From contig JACRQG010000034.1 in NCBI GenBank assembly GCA_016222805.1, positions 1-39,829 on the forward strand: a stretch of DNA of 39,829 nucleotides, in the 5' to 3' direction. The translations under genes were made by a program, and so were the position numbers. Positions 17,581-27,188 of this stretch are shown piece by piece; positions within the stretch are counted from its first letter, which is position 1; each line of letters starts with the position of its first letter. The notes under the pieces are model-generated. The model saw only the letters and a list, made by a program, of their open reading frames with translations. It ran no database searches and was not told the DNA's origin. This DNA is from Verrucomicrobiota bacterium (GTDB lineage Bacteria > Verrucomicrobiota > Verrucomicrobiia > Opitutales > Opitutaceae).

Positions 17581-20037
17581 TCACGGAGACACCGCAGGAG
17601 CTTCCGGCGGAGCCGGCAGCAGGAAGCGCCAGATCGGCAGGTCCACCGCGCACCCCCGGGCCTGCTGCAATTTGCGAAAGACCTCCGGCCAGTCACTCGC
17701 CTCCACCGCCACCTGCGGCGCAAAGGGATTGGCGGCAAACGTGATCACGCGGCCGCGCCCGAGCGTCCGCTCCACCGCGGCCGGCGCGCCGTCCGGATAC
17801 GTGGCCAGCACGGTCGCCGCCGGATCCAGGACTTCCATCGCCGCGGCCAGCCCGGGCGCGGACACCTCCCAGAGCTTCATCTCGAAGAGCGGCAGTTTCC
17901 GCCCGGTGGTCCCCCAGATCATCTCCCGTGCCTCCTTCCTCCCGGTGCCGCGCACGCCGAGCAGGCGTTCGCGCACGGCGGTCGTGTCCGTCCCCGATGG
18001 GTCGGCGGCAAACGCCCCGAAGTCACCGCACACCAGCACACCCCCGGCCCGCACATATTCCTCCAGCCCCCGACTGGTCGCCGCGGTGATGTAGCGGGCC
18101 AGCGGCAGGTAGACGACCTTGTAGTCTGCCAGTGTCCGCTCGCCGCGCTCGAGCTGCGTGTCCGACACGAACTTGAACCAGGAGCCGGCCCGCTCGCCGA
18201 GCAGGACGTGCGCCGCGTAGAGCTGGTCGCCGGTTGTGTCGGCGCCCTGGCTCATGTGCGTGTAGACGGTATAGAGGACCGCCGTATCGGGCCGCGCGGG
18301 CAACTGGAGGCGCGGCATTTCCCCCACGGTGCGGGCGAGGTGCAGCATCATCCGCCAGCGCTCCGGCCGCGTCGTCCGCGGGCGATCCAGGGTGTAATAC
18401 GTGATGGCGGAGGCGCCGCACCGCAGGGCCTGGCTCACCCACTCCCGCAGGTCGTCCGGCGTCATCGCATACCCCGCGTAGTCGAAGGCCTGCGCCACGA
18501 TCCGCACCGGCTTCTCCGTGAGGTCAGCCATGAACTTGGCGCCAAACCCGTGATTGTATACCCCGCGCCCCCGGCTGCGCTCCGCCGAACTCGCATAGGG
18601 ATCGAGGTCCACGAGATCGCTGATCGCCCCCAGCCGCGCGTAGTCGTACGGCACGAATCCGCTCATGAACCAGTAGTTCGCGGGACTGTAGCGGGCGCCG
18701 GGATCGCCCTCCCGCAGCGCCGCGCCCAGCCGGGTCCGCGTCTGGATGAACTGCTCGTTCGCCCAGCGGTTGTACGCGAGCCAGCGCAGGGCGCGCGCCG
18801 GATCCTCGAGGAACTCCCGTTCCTGTGGTTCGGGCGCGCGCCACCGTCCGCCACCGAAGCCCTGCATCACTTCCCGCGCCATCCGGCGACCGTATCCGCC
18901 CCAACGTTCCTGGGGGCCTTCCGGCAGGTGCAGGATGGGTTCGTCCTTGCCATAATAGACCCCGACAAACGGCTCACCCCGCAGCTGGCGGCCCAACTCC
19001 CGCAGCGCGCGTTCCTGTGCGGCCACGTAGGCCGGGTCCACCCACGACACCGACGGCCGCCGCCCCAGGGCTCGCGCCGAGGGATTCAGCACTTCCGCTC
19101 CCTGCTTGATTCCCGCCGCGATCGAGGCTCCTCCCTCGGTCCAGACGTCGTACCGGACGCCGTAGCGCGCGAACTGCTCCCGATGGAACTCCGCCGTTCG
19201 CAGCGGCGTGCGCCGGTCGAGCCAACCGGGCAGGTTCATGAAGCCCAGGCGCGAGGATCCTGTTTCTGCCAGGACGGCCCGGAGTTCCGGCTCCGGCAGC
19301 AGGGCCGCCGTCTCCCCGGTCTCGCCACCGCCGCTTCCCTTGGGAATCAAGTCATGGGTCCAACTCGTCACCGTGTAGCCGCCGGCTTGATCTCCAAGGA
19401 GCTCCCGGAAGAGCGGGCGCTCCGTCCGCCGTTCCAATCCCGCCCAGGGATCCGGTGGTGCCTCGATCCCCGGCGGACGGGCGACCGCCCGCAGGGAAAG
19501 GTCATCGACCCACAGGACCGAGCCGGCGCCGGCCGAGAACGCCACCTGGACGGACGCCGCCCGCACCGGAGGCAGGAACACCCGCCGATACTCCCGCCAA
19601 TCGGCCACCGCCGCCCTATCTGTGCCCGAGAGGCGAACCACCTCCCGACCGGCGCTGTTCAGGGTCCCTCCAGCCCGCAGGTAACCCAGCGAGAGCTGGC
19701 CCGCGGCGCCCCGGCCTTCCAGGCGGTAGTAGAAGCACAGTTCATACGCCTCACCCGGCGCGAACTCCGACGTCACATAGAGGGCGTTGTGGCCGTGCGA
19801 AATCCGCGCAGCCGCCGCCCCGCCATGCGCCTGCTGGCGGTCGAGGGTGATCAGCGCTGCGTTGTTGCCCCAGCGAGTCCAACCCTCGAACCCCTGCTCG
19901 AAACCACCATTCGCGATTTTCTCGGGGCCGGGGAGATCAGCCGCCGCGCCCTCCGCCTCGCCCAGCGCCACCACCAGCGCCAGCAGCCGCGCCCTCCGGG
20001 CCACGCCCTCCAGGAAACGAATCCATCTGGACTGCAT
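17581..20037 (-). CDS. Exported glycoside hydrolase-like protein (GH42-like, with N-terminal carbohydrate-binding-type domain)
   Basis: 818 residues from ATG 20035-20037; a TTG 12 codons upstream is the alternative. A signal peptide occupies about residues 1-34. Residues 40-185 look like a CBM4/9-type beta-sandwich: it opens with 'ANGGFEQGFEGWTRW' and ends with 'VLWVDDLSLRAV'. The middle (about 200-600) fits a TIM barrel, with 'VGVYYGKDEP' near 358-366 and 'CGASAITYYTLDRP' near 540-555. Around 655-690 'EEYVRAGGVLVCGDFGAF' resembles the GATase-like trimerisation domain of GH42 beta-galactosidases. Catalytic glutamates cannot be fixed by eye and the barrel is divergent, so substrate is open. 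The gene lies 69 bases behind the OB-fold protein gene and probably shares its transcript. Confidence 0.62.
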   Translation of the reverse strand: MQSRWIRFLEGVARRARLLALVVALGEAEGAAADLPGPEKIANGGFEQGFEGWTRWGNNAALITLDRQQAHGGAAAARISHGHNALYVTSEFAPGEAYELCFYYRLEGRGAAGQLSLGYLRAGGTLNSAGREVVRLSGTDRAAVADWREYRRVFLPPVRAASVQVAFSAGAGSVLWVDDLSLRAVARPPGIEAPPDPWAGLERRTERPLFRELLGDQAGGYTVTSWTHDLIPKGSGGGETGETAALLPEPELRAVLAETGSSRLGFMNLPGWLDRRTPLRTAEFHREQFARYGVRYDVWTEGGASIAAGIKQGAEVLNPSARALGRRPSVSWVDPAYVAAQERALRELGRQLRGEPFVGVYYGKDEPILHLPEGPQERWGGYGRRMAREVMQGFGGGRWRAPEPQEREFLEDPARALRWLAYNRWANEQFIQTRTRLGAALREGDPGARYSPANYWFMSGFVPYDYARLGAISDLVDLDPYASSAERSRGRGVYNHGFGAKFMADLTEKPVRIVAQAFDYAGYAMTPDDLREWVSQALRCGASAITYYTLDRPRTTRPERWRMMLHLARTVGEMPRLQLPARPDTAVLYTVYTHMSQGADTTGDQLYAAHVLLGERAGSWFKFVSDTQLERGERTLADYKVVYLPLARYITAATSRGLEEYVRAGGVLVCGDFGAFAADPSGTDTTAVRERLLGVRGTGRKEAREMIWGTTGRKLPLFEMKLWEVSAPGLAAAMEVLDPAATVLATYPDGAPAAVERTLGRGRVITFAANPFAPQVAVEASDWPEVFRKLQQARGCAVDLPIWRFLLPAPPEAPAVSP

Positions 20038-20106
20038 CAACCCCGAGCATGGCGCCACGTCATGGCTCCGCAAGGGCGCGCTGCGGCACCAAGGCCGCGC
20101 CGTCCG

Positions 20107-20808
20107 TCACTCCACCGTCACCTTGGCGTTTTCGACGATCAGTCCGTACTTGTAGCCCGAACCGAAGTCGCGATCCGTCGCGAGGGTGCCGTTGATCATC
20201 ACGAGGTCACCCACCTTGACCTTGGTGTCGGTGGTTACGGTCAAGTCATTGGTCCCTTCGGCGCCGGAGCCGTCGCGGATGTGCAGCCAGTTCTTGCCGA
20301 GGATCATCGCGTTGAACTTCACCACCCGACCGCGCACCGCCACCGGCTTGCCAGCGAGCTTGGCCTTGCCCGCGTGAATCTCCGCCACCGTCTGACCGCC
20401 GGCCGCACGCTGGATGCCGGAAAGATCGGGTCCCGCCGGCGCCGCTCCCTTCCCCATCGGGGGATGGCCGACCGGAAGATCCGTCGCCGCACCCGCCACG
20501 GGCGCCTTGCCATTTACCGTCACCGCCCCGCTGAAGTAGATCACGTCGAAGGTCCGGTTGAGCGTCTTGCTGTGGTAATTGGCCATCGGCATCGCCTCCT
20601 TTGCCGCGACCGTGTCGCCCACCTTCACCGGGAACTGCGCCGCCGCCACCCAGCTCTTCTTGGAACCGGTCTCAAGCAGCACATAAGTGTAGCTGGCCGC
20701 GTTCATCGTCTCGACGACTTTGCCGCTGACGACCCCGGCATCGGCCGCCAGCGCCCGCGTCAGGCCCAGGAGCAACATCAGACCACCCCAGCGAAGATAG
20801 GATTTCAT
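20107..20808 (-). CDS. Exported OB-fold (NrfJ-like) protein
   Basis: 233 residues with a signal peptide (about 1-22, cleavage near ALAADA). Residues 25-95 hold 'GKVVETMNAASYTYVLLETGSKKSWVAA' and 'MPMANYHSKTLNRTFDVIYFSG', the signature of a small domain seen in NrfJ-related periplasmic proteins often found near multihaem cytochrome or nitrite-reductase genes. A Gly/Pro/Ala linker follows (about 100-140). Residues 150-230 form an OB-fold-like barrel with 'KPVAVRGRVVKFNAMILGKNWLHIRDGSG' and 'VKVGDLVMINGTLATDRDFG'. Such proteins are often annotated as DNA- or nucleotide-binding, but a periplasmic location makes that doubtful. No cytochrome gene adjoins it here. The GH42-like gene follows on the same strand. 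Confidence 0.68.
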   Translation of the reverse strand: MKSYLRWGGLMLLLGLTRALAADAGVVSGKVVETMNAASYTYVLLETGSKKSWVAAAQFPVKVGDTVAAKEAMPMANYHSKTLNRTFDVIYFSGAVTVNGKAPVAGAATDLPVGHPPMGKGAAPAGPDLSGIQRAAGGQTVAEIHAGKAKLAGKPVAVRGRVVKFNAMILGKNWLHIRDGSGAEGTNDLTVTTDTKVKVGDLVMINGTLATDRDFGSGYKYGLIVENAKVTVE

Positions 20809-21008
20809 GGCCGGACACGCAGGACGAAGTTGGCTCCGGTTTCAAGGCTCTCCTCACACCGGCGGGCCGGGAGCGGAAACCTTCTTTCCTGCCTGGCCCG
20901 CCCGGCGCCAAATCGTCCCTCGCCTCGCGCCGGGATTCCCGCAATCCTCGTCCCGAGCCATGCCCGGCCGCGAGCCCGGTCCCGGGGCCGACGGCATCGC
21001 TCCGCGCC

Positions 21009-24000
21009 ATGCCTTCTTCTCGTTTCCCGGTCCGCCTCTTCGCGCTCGCCCTCGCCAGTGCCGCCAGCCTGGTTGGTTTCAACGGTCACCAGGTGACCTC
21101 GGGCCCCCTGACGCTGACCCTCGGGGAGATTCCGGTCGTTCAAACCCTCGAAAAACCCCAGGCTTTCGAGGTGAAGCTGTCCCAGTCCGGCGACACCGCC
21201 CTCGAAGTGACGCTGGACCTGGGTGGTCTCATCGACGCGTGCCGGGTGGCCGGGGAATCACGCCGTCACGTGCGGGTCCCGGCCCGCGGCACCGCGTCGG
21301 CGACCTTCGCCTTCTCCTGCGGCCCCGGGACATATTCCGCGCTCTATCCGGTGCGCGTCGATGCCTCCTGGCCAAGCGGGAGCGAAACGCACACGGCCAG
21401 CGCGATCCGGGTCTTCGAAGTCCGCCTCGCCAAGGTAGCCGCGCCTCCCTCGGCGGAACCGCCGCCCCTGCTTCTCGCTCCCGGCGGAGTCCTCGCGCTC
21501 GCCCGACTCCCGTCTCCCCGCGTCACCTGGCGCTATCTGAACGGTCCGGAAACCTCGATGCCGCCCGGTTGGTCGGGAAGCGATCCCGACTCCGGGACGA
21601 ATCTGGCCCGCGGCCTCATTCAGCGCGGCGGCGAAAGTCGTCAGGCCCTGCAGTTGCACCCGCCCTACCGTCCGCGTGCCGGCACGGTGTTCGCCGAATA
21701 CCGCGTGAGGCTGCCCGAGACCCGCCCCGTGATTTTCACCTTTCACCAGGCGATTCGCGACAGCACCCCCCGGGAAGGCGCCAGCGATGGCGTCACCTTC
21801 CGCGTGTGGGCTGGCGGCGAAAGGGTCTACGAACACCACACCGACTCCAAGGTCTGGGTCCCCGGGGAAGTCGACCTCAGCGCCTACGCCGGCCGCGAGA
21901 TCCTGCTGCGGCTCGAAAGCCACCCCGGTCCACGGGCCAACACGGTCTGTGATTCCTCCTTCTGGGGGGACCCTGTCCTGACCAGCGGGCCACGCCCGCC
22001 TCCCCTCTCCGCCGCGCAGCGCCAGGAACTGCACGCCCGCGCCGGACGCGCCCTCGCGGACCCGTCCCCGGGCGCCGGGGAGCTGGTCTGGTCCCTCGAG
22101 GAGGGCTGCCGGGCGGCGGTGGTGCCGGGTCCCCACGGTCTGGCCGATGCCGCGATCGCCTTTGGTGACGCGACCCGGCAGGTGCAGTTCGCCGGCCTGC
22201 ACCTGGTCGTCCGCGACCAGGTCGTCGGTGGCGGACCGGCAGGACTGCCGGTTCGCCACGTGGTCCGCGACCGCGATGCCGCCGGGCGCACCCGACTCCG
22301 GCACCACCTCCTGCTCGATGGCGGCGAGGTCGAGGTCGTCGCCACGCTGTGGTCCGAAGGCCCCGCCCTGCGCGTCAAGGTCGAGGGTGGCGGCGCGATC
22401 ACCGGCCTCGGACTCAACCCGGCGGACCGCCGGGCGCCCCGGGTGTATTACGGACACGGGTACTGCATCGTGGAGCCAGAGGCGTTTCGCGCCGGGGCGG
22501 GCGGCCACAATCTCGCCAGCAACCACGCCGGCTTCGAGTTCGAGGGCGGCCTGGCGCTGGTCATGGCCAGCGACACGCCGGTGGATCACCTGCAGGTCGA
22601 TCCGGCCCGGCGACTCTATCAGCTCCACACCCATCCGGACGCCACGCTGACCTTTGTGCCGGGATTCCGCGGAGCGTTTGACTGCGCGGTGCGCTACCGT
22701 CCCCTGGACGGACGCACGGCCGCCCCGGGTGTCGCGAAGAAGGCGGGCCGCTTCGTCTTCGACCTGTGGGGCGGACGTTACGCCGAGAACGCGGCGAAGC
22801 TCACCCGCGCGTTCGACTACGGCCTCACCGACTCGCTGGTCATCCTGCATAACTGGCAGCGCTGGGGCTACGACTACCGCCTGCCCGACATCTTTCCGCC
22901 GAATCCCGCCTACGGTACCCTCGCGGACCTGCAGGAACTCGGCCGTCTGTGCCGGGAGCGCGGGGTGCTCTGGGGACTCCACGACAACTACATCGATTTC
23001 TATCCGGACGCCACGGGCTTCAGCTATGACCACATCACGTTTTCCGCCGACGGCACCCCCCGCCGCGCCTGGCTGAACGAGGGCCGCGAGGCGCAGAGCT
23101 ACCAGTTCCGGCCCGATCGGATCCGGCCGTTTCTCCAGCGCAACCTCGACCTGATCGTGCCCGCCCTGCGGCCGACCGCGTCATTCGTGGACGTGTTTAC
23201 CTCGCTGCAGGTCTTCGATTACTTCGACCGCGACGGCCGGCCGCACTCGCGGCTCGAGACCCAGCGCGCCTGGGGCGAGGCCTTCGCCGCCATCCGCGCG
23301 GCCTGCGGCGACGACGCGCCAACCACGAGCGAAGCCGGGAGCGACCAGTTGGTCGGCTGGCTCGACGGGGCCGACGCCCAGTTCATGATGATCGGATCGC
23401 GCCCGGAGCGTTTTCACAACGTCGTGCCCTGCCGCGAGTGGTCGCGGGTCCCCTGGCTCGACGCCGTGCACCACCAGCGGTTCAGCCTGCATGGCGTCGG
23501 CTATTCGGACCGCTACCAGGGTGGCCGCAGCCGCGAGGACCATGGGATCGAGAGCGACGACTACCTGAGCGCCGAGCTGCTCACCGGTCATGCCCTGATG
23601 ATCGATCTCGCCGCCATGGGTCGCGGCGCCGTGCGCAAGTACTGGCTGGCCCAGGATTTCATCGCGAGCATCGCCCGCGACGACATCCGCTCGGTCGCCT
23701 TTGCGGGGGACGACATCCAGCGCGTGAGCGTCACCTGGAATTCCGGCGCGGTCGTGCACGTCAACCGCAGCGCCGCCGACTGGACCATCGAGGGGCGGGT
23801 GCTGCCACCCTTTGGTTTCCTCGCCCGGCACGGTGCCATCGAAGCGAGTGTCGAGCGCCTCGACGGGGCGGTGATCGAGCAGGCCCGCGCCCCGGGGCGT
23901 TACTACGCGAACAGCCGGATCTTCGCCCCCCACGCCCCGCTCGCGATCACGCCGCGGGCGGAACGCGTGGAGCACCTTGGCGGCCGTCGCTTCCGCCTGC

Positions 24001-24680
24001 TGGTGAACTGGGACGCCCGCCAGCCGACCCCGCGCGAATGCGCCGTCTTCTATCATTTCTCGCGCCCCACCCCCGGCCGGCGGACCCCGACGGAGTTTGT
24101 CGGCGGAGGCGCGCCGGGCCTTCCCACCTCCCGCTGGCACGGGGCGGTGCAAACCGGAGCCGACTGGGAAATCGCGCTTCCCGCCGATTTCCCCCTCGGC
24201 GACTACGAGATCCTCGTCGGGCTCCATGAGCCCAGAAACCGCGGCCAGCGCGAGCGGCTCCTCGGCCACGAGGACCCGCGGCGCCGGTATCGCATCGGCC
24301 GCCTTCGGATCGAAGGCAGCCGCACGCAGGAGGTTACCGCGATGCGGCTCGAACCCGCCGAACCGCCGCCCCCTCCGGTCGGCCCGACCCGCCCCGCCGG
24401 ATCCGGCCCGGTCGATCTGGGGCCGGTGCGGACCAATGGCGCCTTCCGCTGCACTGTCGCGGCCGACCATCTGCTGCTGACGCCCCTGCCCGACGGGGCG
24501 GATTTCGCGGTCGTCCTGCGCCCCTCCCGCCTGGCGGGCCGCCCCGTGCAGGTGACCGCGGTCGAAGCCGTCGACCGCAGCGGCCGCCCCCTGGGCAGTG
24601 TGCCGTATTCGGCCACCGGCGACGAGGTCTCCTTCACCGCCGCCGCGTCCCCGTTTGCCTACCGGATTCGCTTCCAATGA
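21009..24680 (+). CDS. Large exported glycoside hydrolase-like protein (DUF5696/GH101-like TIM barrel)
   Basis: 1223 residues with a signal peptide (about 1-24). Residues 190-325 look like a galactose-binding/NPCBM-type sandwich ending in 'CDSSFWGDPVL'. The barrel core starts at 'SLVILHNWQRWGYDYRLPD' (about 609-627), continues through 'GLHDNYIDFYPDA' (656-668) and 'SFVDVFTSLQVFDYF', and resembles DUF5696 and GH101/GH129 proteins. Asp728 in FVDVF and Glu775 in TSEAGSD are candidate nucleophile and acid/base by position, an inference. C-terminal beta domains follow from about 940, with a Pro-rich linker near 1115-1140. GH101 enzymes release O-glycan disaccharides from glycoproteins, but that substrate cannot be assumed here. 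The stop overlaps the next gene by four bases (ATGA). Confidence 0.66.
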   Translation: MPSSRFPVRLFALALASAASLVGFNGHQVTSGPLTLTLGEIPVVQTLEKPQAFEVKLSQSGDTALEVTLDLGGLIDACRVAGESRRHVRVPARGTASATFAFSCGPGTYSALYPVRVDASWPSGSETHTASAIRVFEVRLAKVAAPPSAEPPPLLLAPGGVLALARLPSPRVTWRYLNGPETSMPPGWSGSDPDSGTNLARGLIQRGGESRQALQLHPPYRPRAGTVFAEYRVRLPETRPVIFTFHQAIRDSTPREGASDGVTFRVWAGGERVYEHHTDSKVWVPGEVDLSAYAGREILLRLESHPGPRANTVCDSSFWGDPVLTSGPRPPPLSAAQRQELHARAGRALADPSPGAGELVWSLEEGCRAAVVPGPHGLADAAIAFGDATRQVQFAGLHLVVRDQVVGGGPAGLPVRHVVRDRDAAGRTRLRHHLLLDGGEVEVVATLWSEGPALRVKVEGGGAITGLGLNPADRRAPRVYYGHGYCIVEPEAFRAGAGGHNLASNHAGFEFEGGLALVMASDTPVDHLQVDPARRLYQLHTHPDATLTFVPGFRGAFDCAVRYRPLDGRTAAPGVAKKAGRFVFDLWGGRYAENAAKLTRAFDYGLTDSLVILHNWQRWGYDYRLPDIFPPNPAYGTLADLQELGRLCRERGVLWGLHDNYIDFYPDATGFSYDHITFSADGTPRRAWLNEGREAQSYQFRPDRIRPFLQRNLDLIVPALRPTASFVDVFTSLQVFDYFDRDGRPHSRLETQRAWGEAFAAIRAACGDDAPTTSEAGSDQLVGWLDGADAQFMMIGSRPERFHNVVPCREWSRVPWLDAVHHQRFSLHGVGYSDRYQGGRSREDHGIESDDYLSAELLTGHALMIDLAAMGRGAVRKYWLAQDFIASIARDDIRSVAFAGDDIQRVSVTWNSGAVVHVNRSAADWTIEGRVLPPFGFLARHGAIEASVERLDGAVIEQARAPGRYYANSRIFAPHAPLAITPRAERVEHLGGRRFRLLVNWDARQPTPRECAVFYHFSRPTPGRRTPTEFVGGGAPGLPTSRWHGAVQTGADWEIALPADFPLGDYEILVGLHEPRNRGQRERLLGHEDPRRRYRIGRLRIEGSRTQEVTAMRLEPAEPPPPPVGPTRPAGSGPVDLGPVRTNGAFRCTVAADHLLLTPLPDGADFAVVLRPSRLAGRPVQVTAVEAVDRSGRPLGSVPYSATGDEVSFTAAASPFAYRIRFQ

Positions 24681-27067
24681 ACCTCCCCCGCCCCGCTCAC
24701 TGCCTCCTCGCCTTTGCCGCCGCCCTCCTCCTGCGTCCGGTGGTCCCGGCCCGCGCCGCAGAGGCCCGCCCGGCCCCGGACATGCCGTTCATCGGCGGGG
24801 TCGGCGGCGTCTACCTCCTCGCGGAACCAGGGGAACTGGTCATTGAAATCGAGAAGAAGGACCTGAATCGCCGCGACGTCCGCACCGAACTGCGGGCGAT
24901 TCTCGCCGGGCCGGACCGGGAGGTCCTGCAGGAGGCGACGATCGCGGATGACGGCCTGCCCCGCGGTCGCACTCCGGGCCCGGTACAGACCTGCCGCCTC
25001 ACCGCCCGCGTTCTCCGGCGCGGCGTGTACGCGCTCAACGTCACCGTGTCCCAGGATCGTTACGGCGAGGAGATGGTCTGGCGGTTTCGAACCAACTGTG
25101 CCCGCTACCTCGTCGAAACGGCCCGCGGCCATCGCGACGCGCGCCACGAGGAACCCATCGTGCTGGCGCAGCCGGGAAAGACCGGGGCGGTGGTCTTTCA
25201 ACCGCGGACCGGGGCCTTTCGCGTCGAACTTTCCCGGCTGCCGGCCGACGGCGGCGAAATCCGCCTGGTCGATTCCCTGGGGACTCCGGTGGCTTCGCTT
25301 CGGGCGGACTCGCACGGCCAGGCGATCCACGAAATGCCGGCCGCGCGTTCCCGCCCGAATCCGCCGTGGCGACTGGAGTTTCCCTCGGCCCAGGCAACCG
25401 TGCAGATCGACGGGGTCACGCGCTGGCAGGAGGGCGATGCCCTGCCGGACCACTGCCTCTGGACCCCGCAGGCGTCGTCGTGGTTTCCGTTCGCCGAAAA
25501 CCGCTGGTTGCTGACGCCGTATCGGCGGCAGATCTTCGGCGCGCCGGGCCGGACGGTTGCAATGGAGTTCCAGGTGCGCAACGAGGCCACGCGGCCGCGC
25601 GAGATCCGCCTCGGCCTCGAGTTCCCAGGCGATGCATGGGACGTTACCCTGCCCGCGACGTCGCTCCGGCTCGCCCCGCGCGAATCCCGCCCGGTGCGGG
25701 TGCGGGCCGCGGTGCCGGCCGCGGGAAGTTCCCGGGTCGTCCATATCCGTGCCACGCCGGCCGACGATTCGTCCTCTTCCACCTATGCCACGCTGGCGGT
25801 CAGGGCCGGCGAGGCGCCGGCGGCCCGCCCCCTTTCCCTGCCCCTGCAACTCACGGCCTACCGCCATGAGAACGAACAGTTCGGCCACCTGCCGGACTTC
25901 CCGGTGGAGAACCAGCTGTACTTCGATCCGCACCACCGCCCCTTCGTGCGCACGGCCACCGGCATCGCCACGCTCCGGCAGGGTCGGTGGGAGTCCACCT
26001 CGCTCCCGGGCAAGACGTCGCCGGCCTCGTCCAAGATCACCTTCGATCGGGAAGGCCGCGTCTACGTGCTGGCCAACCGCGACGGCGGGACCGAACTCCA
26101 CGTTTCCGCCGACGGAGGACGCACGTTCGTGGCGACACCCCTCCCGCGCCGCGAGCGCCCGCCCCGCGCGTTCGAACTCGAGGAGTTCACCGGCCACAAT
26201 CCACTCGACGGACCGCCACCGATCCTGCGCTACACCCAGACCGCCAAGGACGAGAAGTTGTTTTGGCGCTCGCTCAACGACCTGGAACTTTTCCTGCCGC
26301 GGTTCGAGCAGGGCCGCCTGATCATCGGCGAGCCGATTCACGTCACCCGCCAGTGCATCGGTCTCGCCTCGCATTCGGGGATTCCCTCCTCCGTCGTTTC
26401 GCGCGGCGATCAGGTGCACGTGATCTGGGGTGAAGCGACGGATCCGGCGGAAAAGGTCCCGGGGGTGCCCGCCTGCATCGCGACCTTCGATCGCTCCCGC
26501 AGCCGTTTGAGTGAACGCACGGTGCTCGGCTACGGGGCCCCCGCGAATGACATTCACAACTCCCCGAGCCTCACGATGGACGGCCCGGGCTTCCTGCACG
26601 CGCTGGGCGGCACCCATGGAAAACCCTTCCCCTACGCCGCGTCGCTGCAGCCGAACAACTCCGCCGCCGGGTGGAGCCCCGCCGTGCCCACGGGCGAGAA
26701 TACGAACCAGACCTACATCGGCCTCGTCTGCGGTCCGGACGGCACGTTGCACGCGGTCTTTCGCCTCTGGCGCTACCAGACGGCCCCGTTTCCCCTCAGC
26801 ACCCACGCCACGCTGGCCTACCAGCGCAAGCCGCCCGGCCGCCCCTGGGAGGCCCCCCGCGTCCTCGTGGCGGCTCCGTTCTCAGAGTACAGCGTCTTTT
26901 ATCACCGTCTGACCATCGATCGCCGCGGCCGGCTCTTCGTCTCCTACGACTATTGGTCGACCTTCTGGTTCTATCGCAACGACCTGCCCGGCCGCCGGCG
27001 CACGGTGATGCTGTCTCCGGATGGTGGGGACACCTGGAAGCTGGCCGTGACCGCCGATCTGGAGTGA
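24677..27067 (+). CDS. Exported BNR-type beta-propeller protein (sialidase/PL24-like fold)
   Basis: 796 residues, coupled to the upstream hydrolase gene by an ATGA overlap. Residues 1-28 are a signal peptide. Residues 35-385 are beta-rich sandwich-like domains, including 'MEFQVRNEATRPREIRLGLEFPGDAWDVTLPATSLRLAP', which reads as an NPCBM-associated/alpha-galactosidase-type Ig domain. From about 400 to the end is a propeller of the BNR_4 type: 'ELHVSADGGRTF', 'NDIHNSPSLTMDGPGFLHALGGTHGKPFPY', 'TYIGLVCGPDGTLHAVFR', 'YHRLTIDRRGRLFVSYDYW' and 'TVMLSPDGGDTWKLAV'. BNR_4 propellers occur in ulvan lyases (PL24/25) and sialidase-like enzymes. A sialidase Arg triad cannot be placed by eye. A lyase, hydrolase or lectin role all remain possible. 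Confidence 0.68.
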   Translation: MNLPRPAHCLLAFAAALLLRPVVPARAAEARPAPDMPFIGGVGGVYLLAEPGELVIEIEKKDLNRRDVRTELRAILAGPDREVLQEATIADDGLPRGRTPGPVQTCRLTARVLRRGVYALNVTVSQDRYGEEMVWRFRTNCARYLVETARGHRDARHEEPIVLAQPGKTGAVVFQPRTGAFRVELSRLPADGGEIRLVDSLGTPVASLRADSHGQAIHEMPAARSRPNPPWRLEFPSAQATVQIDGVTRWQEGDALPDHCLWTPQASSWFPFAENRWLLTPYRRQIFGAPGRTVAMEFQVRNEATRPREIRLGLEFPGDAWDVTLPATSLRLAPRESRPVRVRAAVPAAGSSRVVHIRATPADDSSSSTYATLAVRAGEAPAARPLSLPLQLTAYRHENEQFGHLPDFPVENQLYFDPHHRPFVRTATGIATLRQGRWESTSLPGKTSPASSKITFDREGRVYVLANRDGGTELHVSADGGRTFVATPLPRRERPPRAFELEEFTGHNPLDGPPPILRYTQTAKDEKLFWRSLNDLELFLPRFEQGRLIIGEPIHVTRQCIGLASHSGIPSSVVSRGDQVHVIWGEATDPAEKVPGVPACIATFDRSRSRLSERTVLGYGAPANDIHNSPSLTMDGPGFLHALGGTHGKPFPYAASLQPNNSAAGWSPAVPTGENTNQTYIGLVCGPDGTLHAVFRLWRYQTAPFPLSTHATLAYQRKPPGRPWEAPRVLVAAPFSEYSVFYHRLTIDRRGRLFVSYDYWSTFWFYRNDLPGRRRTVMLSPDGGDTWKLAVTADLE

Positions 27068-27091
27068 CCGAGCCGCCATCGAATCGCGGAC

Positions 27092-27121
27092 GAATCCCGC
27101 GCGGCGGACCCCGCGGGATTC
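27092..27121 (+). terminator. Strong hairpin after the hydrolase/BNR operon
   Basis: GAATCCCGCG (27092-27101) and CGCGGGATTC (27112-27121) form a perfect 10-base-pair stem with a 10-base loop, 24 bases after the stop of the BNR gene. Only CCATTT follows, so the T-run is poor. It sits just before a promoter-like element for the next gene, which supports a transcript end here. Confidence 0.55.
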
Positions 27122-27125
27122 CCAT

Positions 27126-27154
27126 TTGACCAGGGTGGGCCGAGGCCGTAGAAG
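27126..27154 (+). promoter_or_regulatory. Sigma-70-like promoter for the PEP-CTERM gene
   Basis: TTGACC (27126-27131) and TAGAAG (27149-27154) are separated by 17 bases: 5 of 6 and 4 of 6 matches to the consensus boxes. The site begins five bases after the hairpin that closes the upstream operon and would give a leader of roughly 25-30 bases to the GTG start at 27189. Confidence 0.4.
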
Positions 27155-27188
27155 GACTGCGAGGTCTCCCCCTGGGCCCCAGGATTCC

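Noticed and set aside
15568-21096. An 1842-codon open frame on the + strand antisense to YgiQ, GH42-like and OB-fold genes
   Set aside because: Composition is Arg/His/Pro-rich, with no motif or signal peptide, while the opposite strand holds three well-formed proteins. High GC makes stops rare in this phase.
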